From positions 145,292 through 209,291 of the forward strand of contig NZ_JAPJDL010000016.1 of NCBI RefSeq assembly GCF_026242055.1: DNA of 64,000 nucleotides. Reading direction: 5' to 3'. The translations under genes and the position numbers were made by a program. Every line of letters begins with the position of its first letter. The stretch's first letter is position 1. The DNA is from Lentzea sp. NEAU-D7. Its GTDB lineage: Bacteria; Actinomycetota; Actinomycetes; Mycobacteriales; Pseudonocardiaceae. The notes under the pieces were generated by a model. The model had not been told where the DNA came from and ran no database searches. It was given only the letters and a program-made list of their open reading frames with translations. Positions 16,351 to 26,843 of the stretch are shown piece by piece.

Positions 16351-16590
16351 CTAACGGACGCGCTTGCGCGCACCACCACGGCCACGACGACGGAGCCGGA
16401 ACATGTCGAGTGCGCGACCGATGCCGTGTCCGTAGAGCGCCTTGACCTCTTCAGGCCTGGCGGACTCCAGGAACTCCTCGACCTCGTTCTCCTGCACGGC
16501 TACGTGCCGGAGCTTCGCTTCGACGCGCTCCATGAAGAGCGCGAAGAACATGATCACGATCGGAACGACGATCACAAGCCAGGCAGTCAT
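16351..16590 (-). CDS. Small membrane protein at the Rv3675 position
   Basis: 79 residues. One N-terminal membrane segment (WLVIVVPIVIMFFALFM), then an acidic/amphipathic stretch (VQENEVEEFLESARPEEV) and a strongly basic tail (RLRRRGRGGARKR). A membrane-anchored cytoplasmic tail of this charge could bind nucleic acid or phospholipid; this is speculation. It lies on the same strand as crp, 212 bp upstream, and divergent from nth. Confidence 0.7.
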   Translation of the reverse strand: MTAWLVIVVPIVIMFFALFMERVEAKLRHVAVQENEVEEFLESARPEEVKALYGHGIGRALDMFRLRRRGRGGARKRVR

Positions 16591-16669
16591 GATGCTCCGA
16601 AGTGTGGCGCATGAGGGATTCGAGTGCGGATCTAGGGGTGGGTTCCGGCGTGTTGACTACTCTGGATCA

Positions 16670-17434
16670 GTGCCCGCAACCAAGAAACCGGAAACAAAAC
16701 TCGGCCTGACCCGCAGGGCCCGCCGGATGGTGCGCGTGCTGGCCCAGGGATACCCGGACGCGCACTGCGAGCTGGACTTCACCACGCCGCTCGAGCTCGT
16801 CGTGGCGGTCATCCTGTCCGCGCAGTGCACCGACAAGAAGGTCAACGAGGTCACTCCCGCGCTCTTCGCGAAGTACCCGACGGCCGCCGACTACGCCGGT
16901 GCCGACCGGGCCGAACTCGAGGAGATGCTCCGCCCGACCGGTTTCTTCCGGAACAAGGCGACGTCTCTGATGGGTCTCGGTGCCGCTCTTGTGGAGCAGC
17001 ACGACGGTGTGGTGCCGGGCAACATGGAGGAGCTGGTCAAGCTCCCCGGTGTAGGACGCAAGACGGCCAACGTGGTTCTCGGCAACGCGTTCGATGTGCC
17101 CGGGCTCACAGTCGACACCCACTTCGGGCGTCTCGTGCGCCGCTGGGGCTGGACCGACCTGGAGGACGCGGTCAAGGTCGAGCACGCCATCGGCGAGCTG
17201 ATCGAGAAGCGCGACTGGACCATGGCCTCGCACTGGATCGTCTTCCACGGCCGCCGCGTCTGCCACGCCAAGACGCCGGCCTGCGGCGCCTGCCTGCTGA
17301 TGAACGACTGCCCGTCGTACGGCCTCGGCCCGGAGGACCCGGACAAGGCCGCCAAGCTCGTGAAGGGCGACGAGAAGCCGCACCTGATCGAGCTCGCCGA
17401 GCGGGTGCGGGCCGGTGAGAAGCTAGGAGCGTGA
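16670..17434 (+). CDS. nth: Endonuclease III (DNA glycosylase/AP lyase)
   Basis: 254 residues, GTG start. Helix-hairpin-helix LPGVGRKTANVVLGNAF carries the catalytic lysine; VDTHFGRL provides the catalytic aspartate; the C-terminal C-x6-C-x2-C-x5-C (CHAKTPACGACLLMNDC) holds the 4Fe-4S cluster. It excises oxidised pyrimidines and cleaves abasic sites in base excision repair. TACTCT at 16658-16663 gives a probable leaderless transcript. The stop overlaps the start of the thioredoxin gene by 4 nt. Confidence 0.96.
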   Translation: MPATKKPETKLGLTRRARRMVRVLAQGYPDAHCELDFTTPLELVVAVILSAQCTDKKVNEVTPALFAKYPTAADYAGADRAELEEMLRPTGFFRNKATSLMGLGAALVEQHDGVVPGNMEELVKLPGVGRKTANVVLGNAFDVPGLTVDTHFGRLVRRWGWTDLEDAVKVEHAIGELIEKRDWTMASHWIVFHGRRVCHAKTPACGACLLMNDCPSYGLGPEDPDKAAKLVKGDEKPHLIELAERVRAGEKLGA

Positions 17435-17994
17435 ACAACCGCACGCGCTGGCTGGTAGTGGTGCTCGTCCTCGGCGTGGCGGGTGTCGTGGCGCTGTGGC
17501 CCCGTGAAGAAGCGCCGGGGCCGCAGCCCACGTCCACCCGCCCCACCCAGGACATGGCCGCGTTGCGCGCGCAGGCCCAGCTCCGGCCGTGCGTGCAGGC
17601 GGCGGAGGGCGGCGTCGGCGTGACCTGCCTGGGTGACGGCACCCGGACGGCCCTCGCGCTCAAGGGCCCGCTCCTGATCAACTTCTGGGCGACCTGGTGC
17701 CAGCCGTGCCAGGAGGAGCTGCCCGTGCTGGACGCGTACGCGAAGCAACCAGGTGCCGTCCCGGTCGTCCCAGTTCTCGTGGAGAGCAGGGAGGCGGACG
17801 GCCTGGAGTTGCTCACCAGGCTCGGCGTGCGGCTGCCCTCCGTCCACGACGGGGCGGACGAGCTGCGAAAGCAAGTCAAGGCGCCGATGACGCTTCCCGC
17901 CACGTATTACGTAGCAGCGGACGGTCAGGTCCGGCAGATCACCGATCCGCCGTACTTCAAGGCGCCGGAACAGGTGGAGAAGGCGGTTCGATGA
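17431..17994 (+). CDS. TlpA-like membrane-anchored thioredoxin (Rv3673c-type)
   Basis: 187 residues. N-terminal anchor (WLVVVLVLGVAGVVALW), Pro-rich linker, then a thioredoxin fold with active site FWATWCQPCQEE (C-x-x-C). cis-Pro is in KAPMTLPATYYV. A second cysteine pair (LRPCVQ and VTCLGD) lies before the active site. It should act outside the membrane as a disulfide reductase, for example of cytochrome c or cell-wall enzymes. Coupled to nth upstream and the NUDIX gene downstream by 4-nt overlaps. Confidence 0.9.
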   Translation: MNNRTRWLVVVLVLGVAGVVALWPREEAPGPQPTSTRPTQDMAALRAQAQLRPCVQAAEGGVGVTCLGDGTRTALALKGPLLINFWATWCQPCQEELPVLDAYAKQPGAVPVVPVLVESREADGLELLTRLGVRLPSVHDGADELRKQVKAPMTLPATYYVAADGQVRQITDPPYFKAPEQVEKAVR

Positions 17995-18650
17995 CGGAGG
18001 CGACAGAGCCACCCGACTGGATGCAGCGCCTGGCCAAGGCCACCGAGGAGATCGACGCGCAGACGTTCATGCGGGTCCCGCGGGCGCCGGAGCAGGGCGT
18101 GCGCAAGGCGGCCGTGCTCATGCTGTTCGGCGAGTCCGAGGACCACGGGCCGGACGTGCTGCTGCTGCGCCGCTCGGACACGCTGGGCTCGCATCCCGGC
18201 CAGGTCGCGTTCCCCGGCGGTGCGTCCGACGAGACCGACGACGGGCCGGTGGGCACGGCATTACGCGAGGCTTACGAGGAGACAGGTGTACTTGAGTCAG
18301 GAGTGAGACCACTGACGACGCTGCCGGAGCTGTACGTGCCGGTGTCCGGGTTCGTGGTCACGCCCGTGCTCGCCTACTGGGAACAGCCGAGCCCCGTCGC
18401 ACCTGTCGACCCGGCGGAGACCGCCGCGGTCGCGCGGGTGCCGGTCGCGCACCTCGCCGATCCTGCCAACAGGTTCCGGGTGCGTCACCCCGCGGGTTAC
18501 GTCGGAGCGGCCTTCTCCGCGCCGGGCATGCTGGTGTGGGGCTTCACCGCGGGGTTGATCAACGGCCTGATCGCACTCGGCGGCTGGGAACAGCCGTGGG
18601 ATGCGACCGATGTGCGTGACCTTGAACTAGCGTTGCGCGCTACACAGTGA
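17991..18650 (+). CDS. NUDIX hydrolase, CoA-pyrophosphatase-like (Rv3672c-type)
   Basis: 219 residues. VLLLRRSDTLGSHPGQVAFPGG is the UPF0035 signature of CoA diphosphatases and merges into the NUDIX box GGASDETDDG, ALREAYEETGV. Expected to cleave coenzyme A or acyl-CoA to 4'-phosphopantetheine and 3',5'-ADP. The box contains a TTA leucine codon at 18261-18263, rare in such high-GC genomes. ATG overlaps the preceding stop (ATGA). Confidence 0.9.
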   Translation: MTEATEPPDWMQRLAKATEEIDAQTFMRVPRAPEQGVRKAAVLMLFGESEDHGPDVLLLRRSDTLGSHPGQVAFPGGASDETDDGPVGTALREAYEETGVLESGVRPLTTLPELYVPVSGFVVTPVLAYWEQPSPVAPVDPAETAAVARVPVAHLADPANRFRVRHPAGYVGAAFSAPGMLVWGFTAGLINGLIALGGWEQPWDATDVRDLELALRATQ

Positions 18651-18665
18651 GGCGGAGGTTTCGGG

Positions 18666-19853
18666 TTGAACTGGGTTGACCTGCTCGTGCTGGGCCTTGC
18701 CGCGATCGCCGCGGTCTCCGGGGCCAGGCAAGGCATGGTCGTCGCGCTGCCCGCTTTCGTCGGCGTGCTCGTCGGCCTGATCCTCGGCACACAGATCGCT
18801 CCGCTGCTGGTCTCCCAGTTCGAGAACGTCGTCACGAAGGTCGTGTTCGCGGTCGGCATCGTCGTGCTGCTCGTGGCGCTCGGCGAGACGATCGGTGTCT
18901 ACATCGGCCGGACGATCAAGGCGCGGGTCAACGCGTCGCCGTTGCGCGGCGCGGACAACGCGCTGGGCGCGATCGTGCAGGGCTTCGTCGTCTTCGTCGT
19001 GGCCTGGATGATCGCGCTGCCGCTGACCTCGGTCGTCGGCCTGCCGGACCTCACCTCGTCGCTCAAGCAGTCGGTGATCCTCGGCAAGGTCGACCAGACC
19101 ATGCCGCAGGCCGCCCGCGTGCTGTCCGGCGACCTGCAGAAGCTCTTCGACGTCTCGGGCTTCCCGCAGGCGATGGACCCGTTCAACCGCACGCCGCTCA
19201 AGGACGTCGAGCCGCCGGACAACCAGCTGGCGACGTCACCGGTGGCGGGCAAGCTGAAGGCGTCCGTGCTCAAGGTTCGCGGCCGTGCGCCGTCGTGCTC
19301 CCGTGCGCTGGAGGGCACCGGCTTCGTCATCGCGCCGGAACGCGTCATGACCAACGCGCACGTGGTCGCCGGCACGAACGAGGTGACGGTCGAGGTCGGC
19401 CGCGGCCAGTTCGACGCGACGGTCGTCTCCTACGACCCGCGCACGGACATCGCCGTGCTCGCGGTGCCGGACCTGGAGGCCACGCCGCTGCAGTTCCGCT
19501 CGGACGAGGTCCAGCCGGGCGAGGACGGCATCGTGCTCGGCTACCCGCTCGACGGCCCGTACAAGGCCTCGCCGGCCCGTGTGCGGGAGCGGATCCCGCT
19601 GCTGCGCGGCCCGGACATCTACGACGCCCAGACGGTCACGCGTGACGTCTACACGGTTCGTGCCGAGGTCCGCTCCGGCAACTCCGGCGGCCCGCTGGTC
19701 GACCCCAACGGCCGGGTGATGGGCGTGGTCTTCGGCGCCGCGGTCGACGACCCGGAGACGGGCTTCGTGCTCACCGCCCAGCAGGTGCAGGCGATGGTGC
19801 AGAAGGCGCCGACGCTCACCAAGCGCGCCTCGACCCAGGGCTGCGCCAGCTAG
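18666..19853 (+). CDS. marP: MarP-type membrane serine protease
   Basis: 395 residues from TTG, supported by GGAGG 7 nt upstream. Four N-terminal membrane segments (CvpA-like, residues about 3-125) precede a chymotrypsin-fold domain with catalytic His in TNAHVVAG, Asp in DPRTDIAVLAV and Ser in RSGNSGGPLVD. Two cysteines bracket the protease (APSCSRALEG and the C-terminal TQGCAS), matching the stabilising disulfide of M. tuberculosis MarP. It acts in the periplasmic space in acid and envelope stress resistance. End of the nth operon. Confidence 0.94.
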   Translation: MNWVDLLVLGLAAIAAVSGARQGMVVALPAFVGVLVGLILGTQIAPLLVSQFENVVTKVVFAVGIVVLLVALGETIGVYIGRTIKARVNASPLRGADNALGAIVQGFVVFVVAWMIALPLTSVVGLPDLTSSLKQSVILGKVDQTMPQAARVLSGDLQKLFDVSGFPQAMDPFNRTPLKDVEPPDNQLATSPVAGKLKASVLKVRGRAPSCSRALEGTGFVIAPERVMTNAHVVAGTNEVTVEVGRGQFDATVVSYDPRTDIAVLAVPDLEATPLQFRSDEVQPGEDGIVLGYPLDGPYKASPARVRERIPLLRGPDIYDAQTVTRDVYTVRAEVRSGNSGGPLVDPNGRVMGVVFGAAVDDPETGFVLTAQQVQAMVQKAPTLTKRASTQGCAS

Positions 19854-20545
19854 AGGGAGTGCCGGACGGCGATGCCGTCCAGGACGTAGCCGAGACCGGT
19901 GTCGAAGACCTCGGCCGGATCGCGGTCGGTGGACTCGTGCATGACCCTGCCCAGCAGGGGGAAGCGTCCGGTGGCGAGCATCCGCGCCATGTACGGGCCG
20001 GACGCCCGCTGCCACTGCTCCTCGGTCAGGCCGGTGGCCCGTTCGGCGCGCAGCTCCGTGATCTCGCTGCGGACCGCGCCGAACACGTACGCCATCACGG
20101 CGCTGACCACGGCGAGCACCTGGTCGATGTCCGGGAGCCGGACCGCGGCGAGCGTCGACTCGATGTGCGCGAGCGAGTTCGGGCCCTGGTGCGGGCGGCC
20201 GCTGAGCAGGTCGATGAACCACTCGTGCCGCTTCGCCGCGTTCCGGACCTCGTGCGCGACGTGCTCCAGCGCGGAGCGCCAGCCCGACCTCGCCGGCGGT
20301 GGCGTGATCTCGCCGTAGACCTCGTCGACCATCAGGTCCAGCAGCTCGTCCTTGGTCTCGACGTAGCCGTACAGGCGCATCGGACCGGCGTTCAGCGCGG
20401 CGGCGACCTTGCGGAACGACACGTCGTCGAGCCCGCCCTCGTCGGCGAGCCTGATCGCGGCCCCCACGATCAGTTCCCTGCTCAACGGGGTCGGTGACGG
20501 CTTGCTGGGCGGCTCTGGGCGGTCCCACACGGGTTCGGTCGACAT
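19850..20545 (-). CDS. TetR-family transcriptional regulator (TetR_C all-helical ligand domain)
   Basis: 231 residues from ATG 20545 (a TTG at 20557 is less likely). The helix-turn-helix covers VSFRKVAAALNAGPMRLYGYVETKDEL; the C-terminal domain resembles the tetracycline-repressor-like group. It is divergent from an FAD monooxygenase, a classic repressor/target pair for aromatic polyketide-modifying enzymes. Two palindromic operators lie between them. Its stop overlaps the convergent marP stop by 4 bp. Confidence 0.9.
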   Translation of the reverse strand: MSTEPVWDRPEPPSKPSPTPLSRELIVGAAIRLADEGGLDDVSFRKVAAALNAGPMRLYGYVETKDELLDLMVDEVYGEITPPPARSGWRSALEHVAHEVRNAAKRHEWFIDLLSGRPHQGPNSLAHIESTLAAVRLPDIDQVLAVVSAVMAYVFGAVRSEITELRAERATGLTEEQWQRASGPYMARMLATGRFPLLGRVMHESTDRDPAEVFDTGLGYVLDGIAVRHSL

Positions 20546-20572
20546 CGAGCTGGACAATACAGCGTCTCATCG

Positions 20573-20604
20573 CGATACAGTGTATTGAGCGATACGCTGT
20601 ATCG
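20573..20604. promoter_or_regulatory. Twin operators of the TetR/monooxygenase pair
   Basis: Site A CGATACAGTGTATTG (20573-20587) and site B CGATACGCTGTATCG (20590-20604) are 15-bp palindromes with one mismatched pair each, centres 17 bp apart. A degraded third copy (CAATACAGCGTC) starts at 20555. Consensus CGATACnnnGTATCG. Site B ends 7 nt before the monooxygenase ATG, so occupancy would block its promoter. Confidence 0.75.
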
Positions 20605-20611
20605 AGAGGGG

Positions 20612-22102
20612 ATGGTCGTGAAGACTTCGGTGTTGGTGGTCGGGGGCGGCCTGGCGGGCACGTCGGCCGCGTTGTTCCTCGCGTGGCGCGGGGTGCCCGT
20701 GACGCTGGTGGAGAAGCATCCGGGCAGTTCGGCGCACCCGCGAGCGGTCGGGTTCAACGCTCGGGTCGGCGAGCTGCTGCGGGCGGTCGGGCTGGAGGAC
20801 GAGCTGCCGCCGAGCAGGATGGCGAAGGGCTTCGGTGTCCGGCGGGTCAGGGCCGAGAGCCTGGTGGGGAAGAAGTTCGACGAGACGTTCTGGTCGCCGC
20901 CGGCCGAGCTCTCCGACGTCGAGCACTCGCCGTCCGCGGGAATCGGTGTGGCGCAGGACCGGATGGAGCCGATCCTGCGCGACAAGGCCCGTGCACTCGG
21001 CGCGGACATCCGCATGAGCACCCGGATGCTGGAGTTCGCGCAGGACGACGAGGGCGTCACGGCGGTCGTCCAGGGCGACGGGGAGCCGTACGAGATCCGC
21101 GCCGACTACCTGATCGCGGCCGACGGCCACCGCAGCCCGGTCCGCGAACAGCTCGGCATCGGCCGCACCGGCCGCGGGTACATGCACACCTCCCGCAGCG
21201 TGCTGTTCCGCGCGCCGCTGCAGGAGTACCTGAAGGACGGGATCGGCCAGTTCGTCATCGACGGCGTGGGCTTCCTGACCACCTACGGCGACGGCCGCTG
21301 GGTCCTGATGCTCGACGACCGCGAGTACGACGAGCCGGAACTGAGGCAGAAGATCTTCCAGGCCATCGGCCGCGACGACCTCGACGTCGAGATCATCACC
21401 ACCGGTCGCTGGACGATCAGCGCGGCCGTCGCGGACCGGTTCTCGCAGGGCCGGATCTTCCTGGCGGGCGACGCCGCGCACACGTTGCCGCCGAGCCGCG
21501 GCGGGTTCGGGGCGAACGTCGGCATCGAGGACGCGCACAACCTCGCGTGGAAGCTCGCCGCGGTGCTGGACGGCGAGTCGCGACCGTCCCTCCTGGACAC
21601 CTACGACGCGGAACGGCGTCCGGTCGCGATGCTCTGCCACCAGCAGATCTTCGCGCGCGACGACGGCCACAACCGCGACGGTGAGCCGGACGACGCGCCG
21701 TTGTACGACAACAACGCCATGCACTTCGGCGTCCTCTACCGCTCGGACGCGGTGCTCGGCGCCGGCCCGGAACTCCCGCCCGCCCAGCTCCCCGAGCGGT
21801 GGAACGGCCAGCCGGGCACCAGGGCGCCGCACGCGTGGACCGCGCCGGGCAGGTCCACTGTGGACCTGTTCCAGCGCGGCTGGGTGCTCGTCGCCGACCA
21901 CCCGCAGTGGGAGGAGGCCGCGGCAGGCCTGGCCGTCCGGTACGAACGGTTCGAGCAGCTGGACGTGTTCGGGCTGTCGACCAAGGGGGCGTCGCTGGTC
22001 AGGCCAGACGGCTACGTCGCCTGGCGGTCTGTGGACCTGCCGGACGACCCGGCCGCCGCGCTCGCGACCGCGTTCAGCTCAGCTTCTGCAGGAACTCGGT
22101 GA
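20612..22102 (+). CDS. FAD-dependent aromatic monooxygenase (PHBH/polyketide hydroxylase group)
   Basis: 496 residues from ATG 20612; GTG 20618 has the better-spaced GAGAGGG site. N-terminal ADP-binding VLVVGGGLAGTSAALFLAWRG (G-x-G-x-x-G), central DG motif ADYLIAADGHRSPVR, and the second FAD motif GRIFLAGDAAHTLPPSRG-FGANVGIEDAHNLAWKL. The C-terminal 120 residues form the thioredoxin-like domain of TetX/RdmE-type hydroxylases. It adds oxygen to an aromatic ring using NAD(P)H; could detoxify an antibiotic that the adjacent TetR senses. Confidence 0.92.
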   Translation: MVVKTSVLVVGGGLAGTSAALFLAWRGVPVTLVEKHPGSSAHPRAVGFNARVGELLRAVGLEDELPPSRMAKGFGVRRVRAESLVGKKFDETFWSPPAELSDVEHSPSAGIGVAQDRMEPILRDKARALGADIRMSTRMLEFAQDDEGVTAVVQGDGEPYEIRADYLIAADGHRSPVREQLGIGRTGRGYMHTSRSVLFRAPLQEYLKDGIGQFVIDGVGFLTTYGDGRWVLMLDDREYDEPELRQKIFQAIGRDDLDVEIITTGRWTISAAVADRFSQGRIFLAGDAAHTLPPSRGGFGANVGIEDAHNLAWKLAAVLDGESRPSLLDTYDAERRPVAMLCHQQIFARDDGHNRDGEPDDAPLYDNNAMHFGVLYRSDAVLGAGPELPPAQLPERWNGQPGTRAPHAWTAPGRSTVDLFQRGWVLVADHPQWEEAAAGLAVRYERFEQLDVFGLSTKGASLVRPDGYVAWRSVDLPDDPAAALATAFSSASAGTR

Positions 22103-22991
22103 TCAGCCTGCTCGTGGTGTGGGGCGCCTCCTGGTTCGGGAAGTGCCCCACCTCCGGCAGGTAGCGGAACTCCGACTCGGGCCCGAGCCACTGCAGTGAC
22201 TCCCGTGCGGAGGACTCCAGGACGATCGGGTCCAGCGCGCCGTGGATCTGCAGCACCGGCACCTGCACCTGCTTGTCGACGGCCTCGGCGAACCGGCGGC
22301 CGTCGCTGCGCAGCTGCGAGCGCACCGCCCAGCGGTAGTACTCCAGCGCGCTGTGGGCCACGCCCGGCACCGTCATCGCCTGCCGGCAGCGGCGGATGAC
22401 CTCGTCGAACTCGGGCGCCGACCGCCACTTCGGACCGGACCACGCGGACAGCAGCTTGGCGACCTGCAGACCGTTCTCGGCGGTCAGCCAGCGCTCCGGG
22501 TGGATCGGCAGCTGGAAGCGCAGCACGTGCGAGTTCGTCCGGGGATGCCGGCGGAACGTCCGGCGCGTCACCAGGGGGTGTGGTGCGGACAGCACGGAGA
22601 TCGACGAGACCACGCGCGGGTGCAGGGCGCCGACGGTCCACGCGGTCGCACCGCCCCACGCGTGACCCACGAGGTGGGCACGTGGAGCGCCGAGCGCCTT
22701 GACCAGTCCGGCGATGTCACCCGCGAGGGTGAAGCCGTCGTAGCCGCGAGGAGGCTTGTCCGAGTCGCCGTAGCCGCGCAGGTCCACGGCCACGGCGCGA
22801 TAGCCCGCCTCGGCCAGTGCGGTCAGCTGGTGCCGCCACGCCCACCAGAACTCGGGGAACCCGTGCAGCAGCAGCACGAGCGGGCCCTCGCCGAGCTCGG
22901 CGACGTGCAGGCGGATGCCGTTGGCCGAGACGTCGCGGTGCGTCCACGGACCCGCGACCCGCACGACGGACGGGTCGGGTTTGCGGCTCAG
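22074..22991 (-). CDS. ephE: Alpha/beta hydrolase, EphE-type (nucleophile replaced)
   Basis: About 305 residues. The fold has HGFPEFWWAWRHQL (oxyanion HG-P), the elbow GHAWGG, the acid in HGALDPIVL and the base in VGHFPNQEAP. In true epoxide hydrolases the elbow is GHDWGG; here Ala replaces the nucleophilic Asp, so classical hydrolysis is doubtful. The start is uncertain: CTG at 22991 overlaps the upstream stop as CTGA, like the ATGA/GTGA junctions of this operon; GTG at 22964 is the conventional alternative. The 3' end overlaps the convergent monooxygenase gene by 29 bp. Confidence 0.82.
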   Translation of the reverse strand: MSRKPDPSVVRVAGPWTHRDVSANGIRLHVAELGEGPLVLLLHGFPEFWWAWRHQLTALAEAGYRAVAVDLRGYGDSDKPPRGYDGFTLAGDIAGLVKALGAPRAHLVGHAWGGATAWTVGALHPRVVSSISVLSAPHPLVTRRTFRRHPRTNSHVLRFQLPIHPERWLTAENGLQVAKLLSAWSGPKWRSAPEFDEVIRRCRQAMTVPGVAHSALEYYRWAVRSQLRSDGRRFAEAVDKQVQVPVLQIHGALDPIVLESSARESLQWLGPESEFRYLPEVGHFPNQEAPHTTSRLITEFLQKLS

Positions 22992-23428
22992 TTGTCGTCG
23001 CCCCTGCGCGTGAGGGCCGCGACGGTGTCCTTCGCGGCCGCGATCGACTTCTCCGGCGCCCTGATCTTCTTCACCTTGCGGTAGCCGAGGAAGGCGAAGG
23101 CGACGGCGGTCAGCAGCATCACGACGAACACGAGCCCGAAGCCCGCCCAGTAGCCCCAGCCGAACCACTCGGCGAAGCCGAAGCCGAGCGCCATGAACAG
23201 GAAGAACAGGCTGAAGCAGAGGATCGTCAGGGCGACGATGAAGAAGACGCTGCCCTTGACGCCCTTCTTGATCTCGGCCGTGATCTCGCCCTTGGCGAGC
23301 TCGACCTCCGCTCTGACCAAAGTCGACACGTGGGCCGTCGCATCACGGACAAGACCGCCGATCGACGCCTCGGCCGTCGGGTCGTCTGCGGTCAGCGGAA
23401 TCGACGCGATGTGCTCCCTGGTGGTCAC
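22988..23428 (-). CDS. Phage-holin-family membrane protein (Rv3669-type)
   Basis: 146 residues. Amphipathic N-terminal helix (GGLVRDATAHVSTLVRAEVELAKGEI), then two long hydrophobic segments (VFFIVALTILCFSLFFLFMALGF and YWAGFGLVFVVMLLTAVAFAFLGY) and a basic C-terminal tail. This is the Actinobacterial holin-X (PF07332-like) pattern; role unknown, not a prophage gene. GTG 23428 overlaps the nhaA stop by 4 nt. Confidence 0.85.
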   Translation of the reverse strand: MTTREHIASIPLTADDPTAEASIGGLVRDATAHVSTLVRAEVELAKGEITAEIKKGVKGSVFFIVALTILCFSLFFLFMALGFGFAEWFGWGYWAGFGLVFVVMLLTAVAFAFLGYRKVKKIRAPEKSIAAAKDTVAALTRRGDDN

Positions 23429-24654
23429 TCGGACATGGTGCCATGAGCCCGGCTGCGACGAATGAGCAACACCGCGGCGAGCAGCGACGCGATCATCGAG
23501 GCGATCAGCACAGCGGCCTTCGCGGTCTCCGCCTCGGCGAGGGAGAGGTCCGCGATCAGCAGGCTGACGGTGAACCCGACGCCGCCCAGCGTCGCCACGG
23601 CCACGATGTCGCGCGGCCCCGCCCCGGACGGCCAGACCGCCGCCTTGAGCCACACGGCGAGCGCCGACGCCCCCACGATCCCGATCACCTTGCCGACGAC
23701 CAGCCCCGCCATCACGCCGATCGCGATCTTGTCCTCGAAGAGCTTCCCCAACGCCTCGGCGCCCACCGGCACACCCGCCGCGAACAGCGCGAACACCGGC
23801 ACGGCCACCCCCGCCGACCACGGCTGCAGCCGGTGCTCCAGCCGCACGGCCGGCGCCTCCTGCTCGTACGGGTCGCGCCGCACCCGCGTCAGCAACGCCA
23901 GCGCGACGCCCGCGATCGTGGCGTGGATGCCCGACTCGTGCATGAACCACCACGTGGCCAGCGCGATCGGCACGTAGAGCCAGGGGCTGGTGATCCTCTT
24001 GTGCTGCAGGAACCAGTACAGCGCCAGCAGCAGCACGACCGCCCCCGCCGCGAGCAGGTTGAACTGCGCCGTGAACAGGATCGCGATCACGACGATCGCG
24101 CCCAGGTCGTCCACCACGGCCAGCGACAGCAGGAACACCCGCAGGCTCGACGGCAGCCCCGACGCCGTCAGTGCCAGCACCCCGAGCGCGAACGCGATGT
24201 CCGTCGCGACGGGGATCGCCCACGCCTTCTCGATCCCGGGCTCGCCCCAGCCGATGCCCAGCGCGACCAGCGCGGGCACGATCATCCCGCCGACCGCCGC
24301 GACGATCGGCAGGACGGCGGCCTTGAAGTTCGACAGCTCGCCGACGACGAGCTCGCGCTTCAGCTCGAGCCCGGCGACGAAGAAGAAGATCGCGAGCAGG
24401 CCGTCCTTAGCCCAGTCGCCGACCGACAGCGGTCCCAGGTGGAGGTCCCGCAGTCCGAAGTAGGCGGGGGAGAACGGCGAGTTGGCCCAGATCAGCGCTA
24501 TGGCCGTGGCTCCGAGCAGCACCATGCCGCCGACGGTTTCCGTGCGGAGGTAGCGGGCGAACTCGGCGACTGCGGCCTTCTTGCGCGACAAATGGGCTCC
24601 CGGGGCGATCAGCAGGTACACGAATACTCGTGCCGACCAGACTTCCCGGCTCAC
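23425..24654 (-). CDS. nhaA: NhaA-type Na+/H+ antiporter
   Basis: 409 residues, about 12 membrane segments. NhaA landmarks: FFFVAGLELKRELVVGEL, the paired aspartates in VVDDLGAIVVIAILF (cation-binding site), and TDIAFALGVLAL. It exchanges cytoplasmic Na+ for H+ at the membrane. A TTG at 24591 (HLSRKKAA) with GGGAG upstream may be the true start, since the first 21 residues are atypical. First gene of the operon nhaA-holin-ephE. Confidence 0.93.
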   Translation of the reverse strand: MSREVWSARVFVYLLIAPGAHLSRKKAAVAEFARYLRTETVGGMVLLGATAIALIWANSPFSPAYFGLRDLHLGPLSVGDWAKDGLLAIFFFVAGLELKRELVVGELSNFKAAVLPIVAAVGGMIVPALVALGIGWGEPGIEKAWAIPVATDIAFALGVLALTASGLPSSLRVFLLSLAVVDDLGAIVVIAILFTAQFNLLAAGAVVLLLALYWFLQHKRITSPWLYVPIALATWWFMHESGIHATIAGVALALLTRVRRDPYEQEAPAVRLEHRLQPWSAGVAVPVFALFAAGVPVGAEALGKLFEDKIAIGVMAGLVVGKVIGIVGASALAVWLKAAVWPSGAGPRDIVAVATLGGVGFTVSLLIADLSLAEAETAKAAVLIASMIASLLAAVLLIRRSRAHGTMSE

Positions 24655-24716
24655 CTGAACGCGATCTTAACGCGAACGGGCGCCCCGAGTGAGGACGCCC
24701 GTCACGTTTGAGCTGA

Positions 24717-26699
<1,983 letters not shown>

Positions 26700-26782
26700 G
26701 GTGCGAGACCTCCTGGAAAGTCCAGACCGGTTGGGGATGCGGGTACTGACCGTAGTGCGAGCCAGTTCACTTCCAACAGGTT

Positions 26783-26816
26783 CCTCCCCAAAAAGGTTCA
26801 GACCAATCTGGGGAGG
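26783..26816. promoter_or_regulatory. Inverted repeat upstream of acs
   Basis: CCTCCCCA (26783-26790) and TGGGGAGG (26809-26816), an 8-bp perfect inverted repeat 26 bp centre to centre, 85 bp upstream of the acs ATG. Candidate regulator site or hairpin. Confidence 0.4.
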
Positions 26817-26819
26817 TCG

Positions 26820-26843
26820 GTTACACGGCTGTCATTGTGTAAC
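26820..26843. promoter_or_regulatory. Second inverted repeat in the acs/Fic-like intergenic region
   Basis: GTTACAC (26820-26826) and GTGTAAC (26837-26843), perfect 7-bp arms with a 10-bp spacer. The arm length and spacing suit a dimeric helix-turn-helix protein. It does not match the TGTGAnnnnnnTCACA Crp site. Confidence 0.4.

Noticed and set aside
22988..23428. Prophage remnant (holin-family protein)
   Set aside because: The family is a housekeeping actinobacterial membrane protein in a conserved operon; no other phage genes are near.
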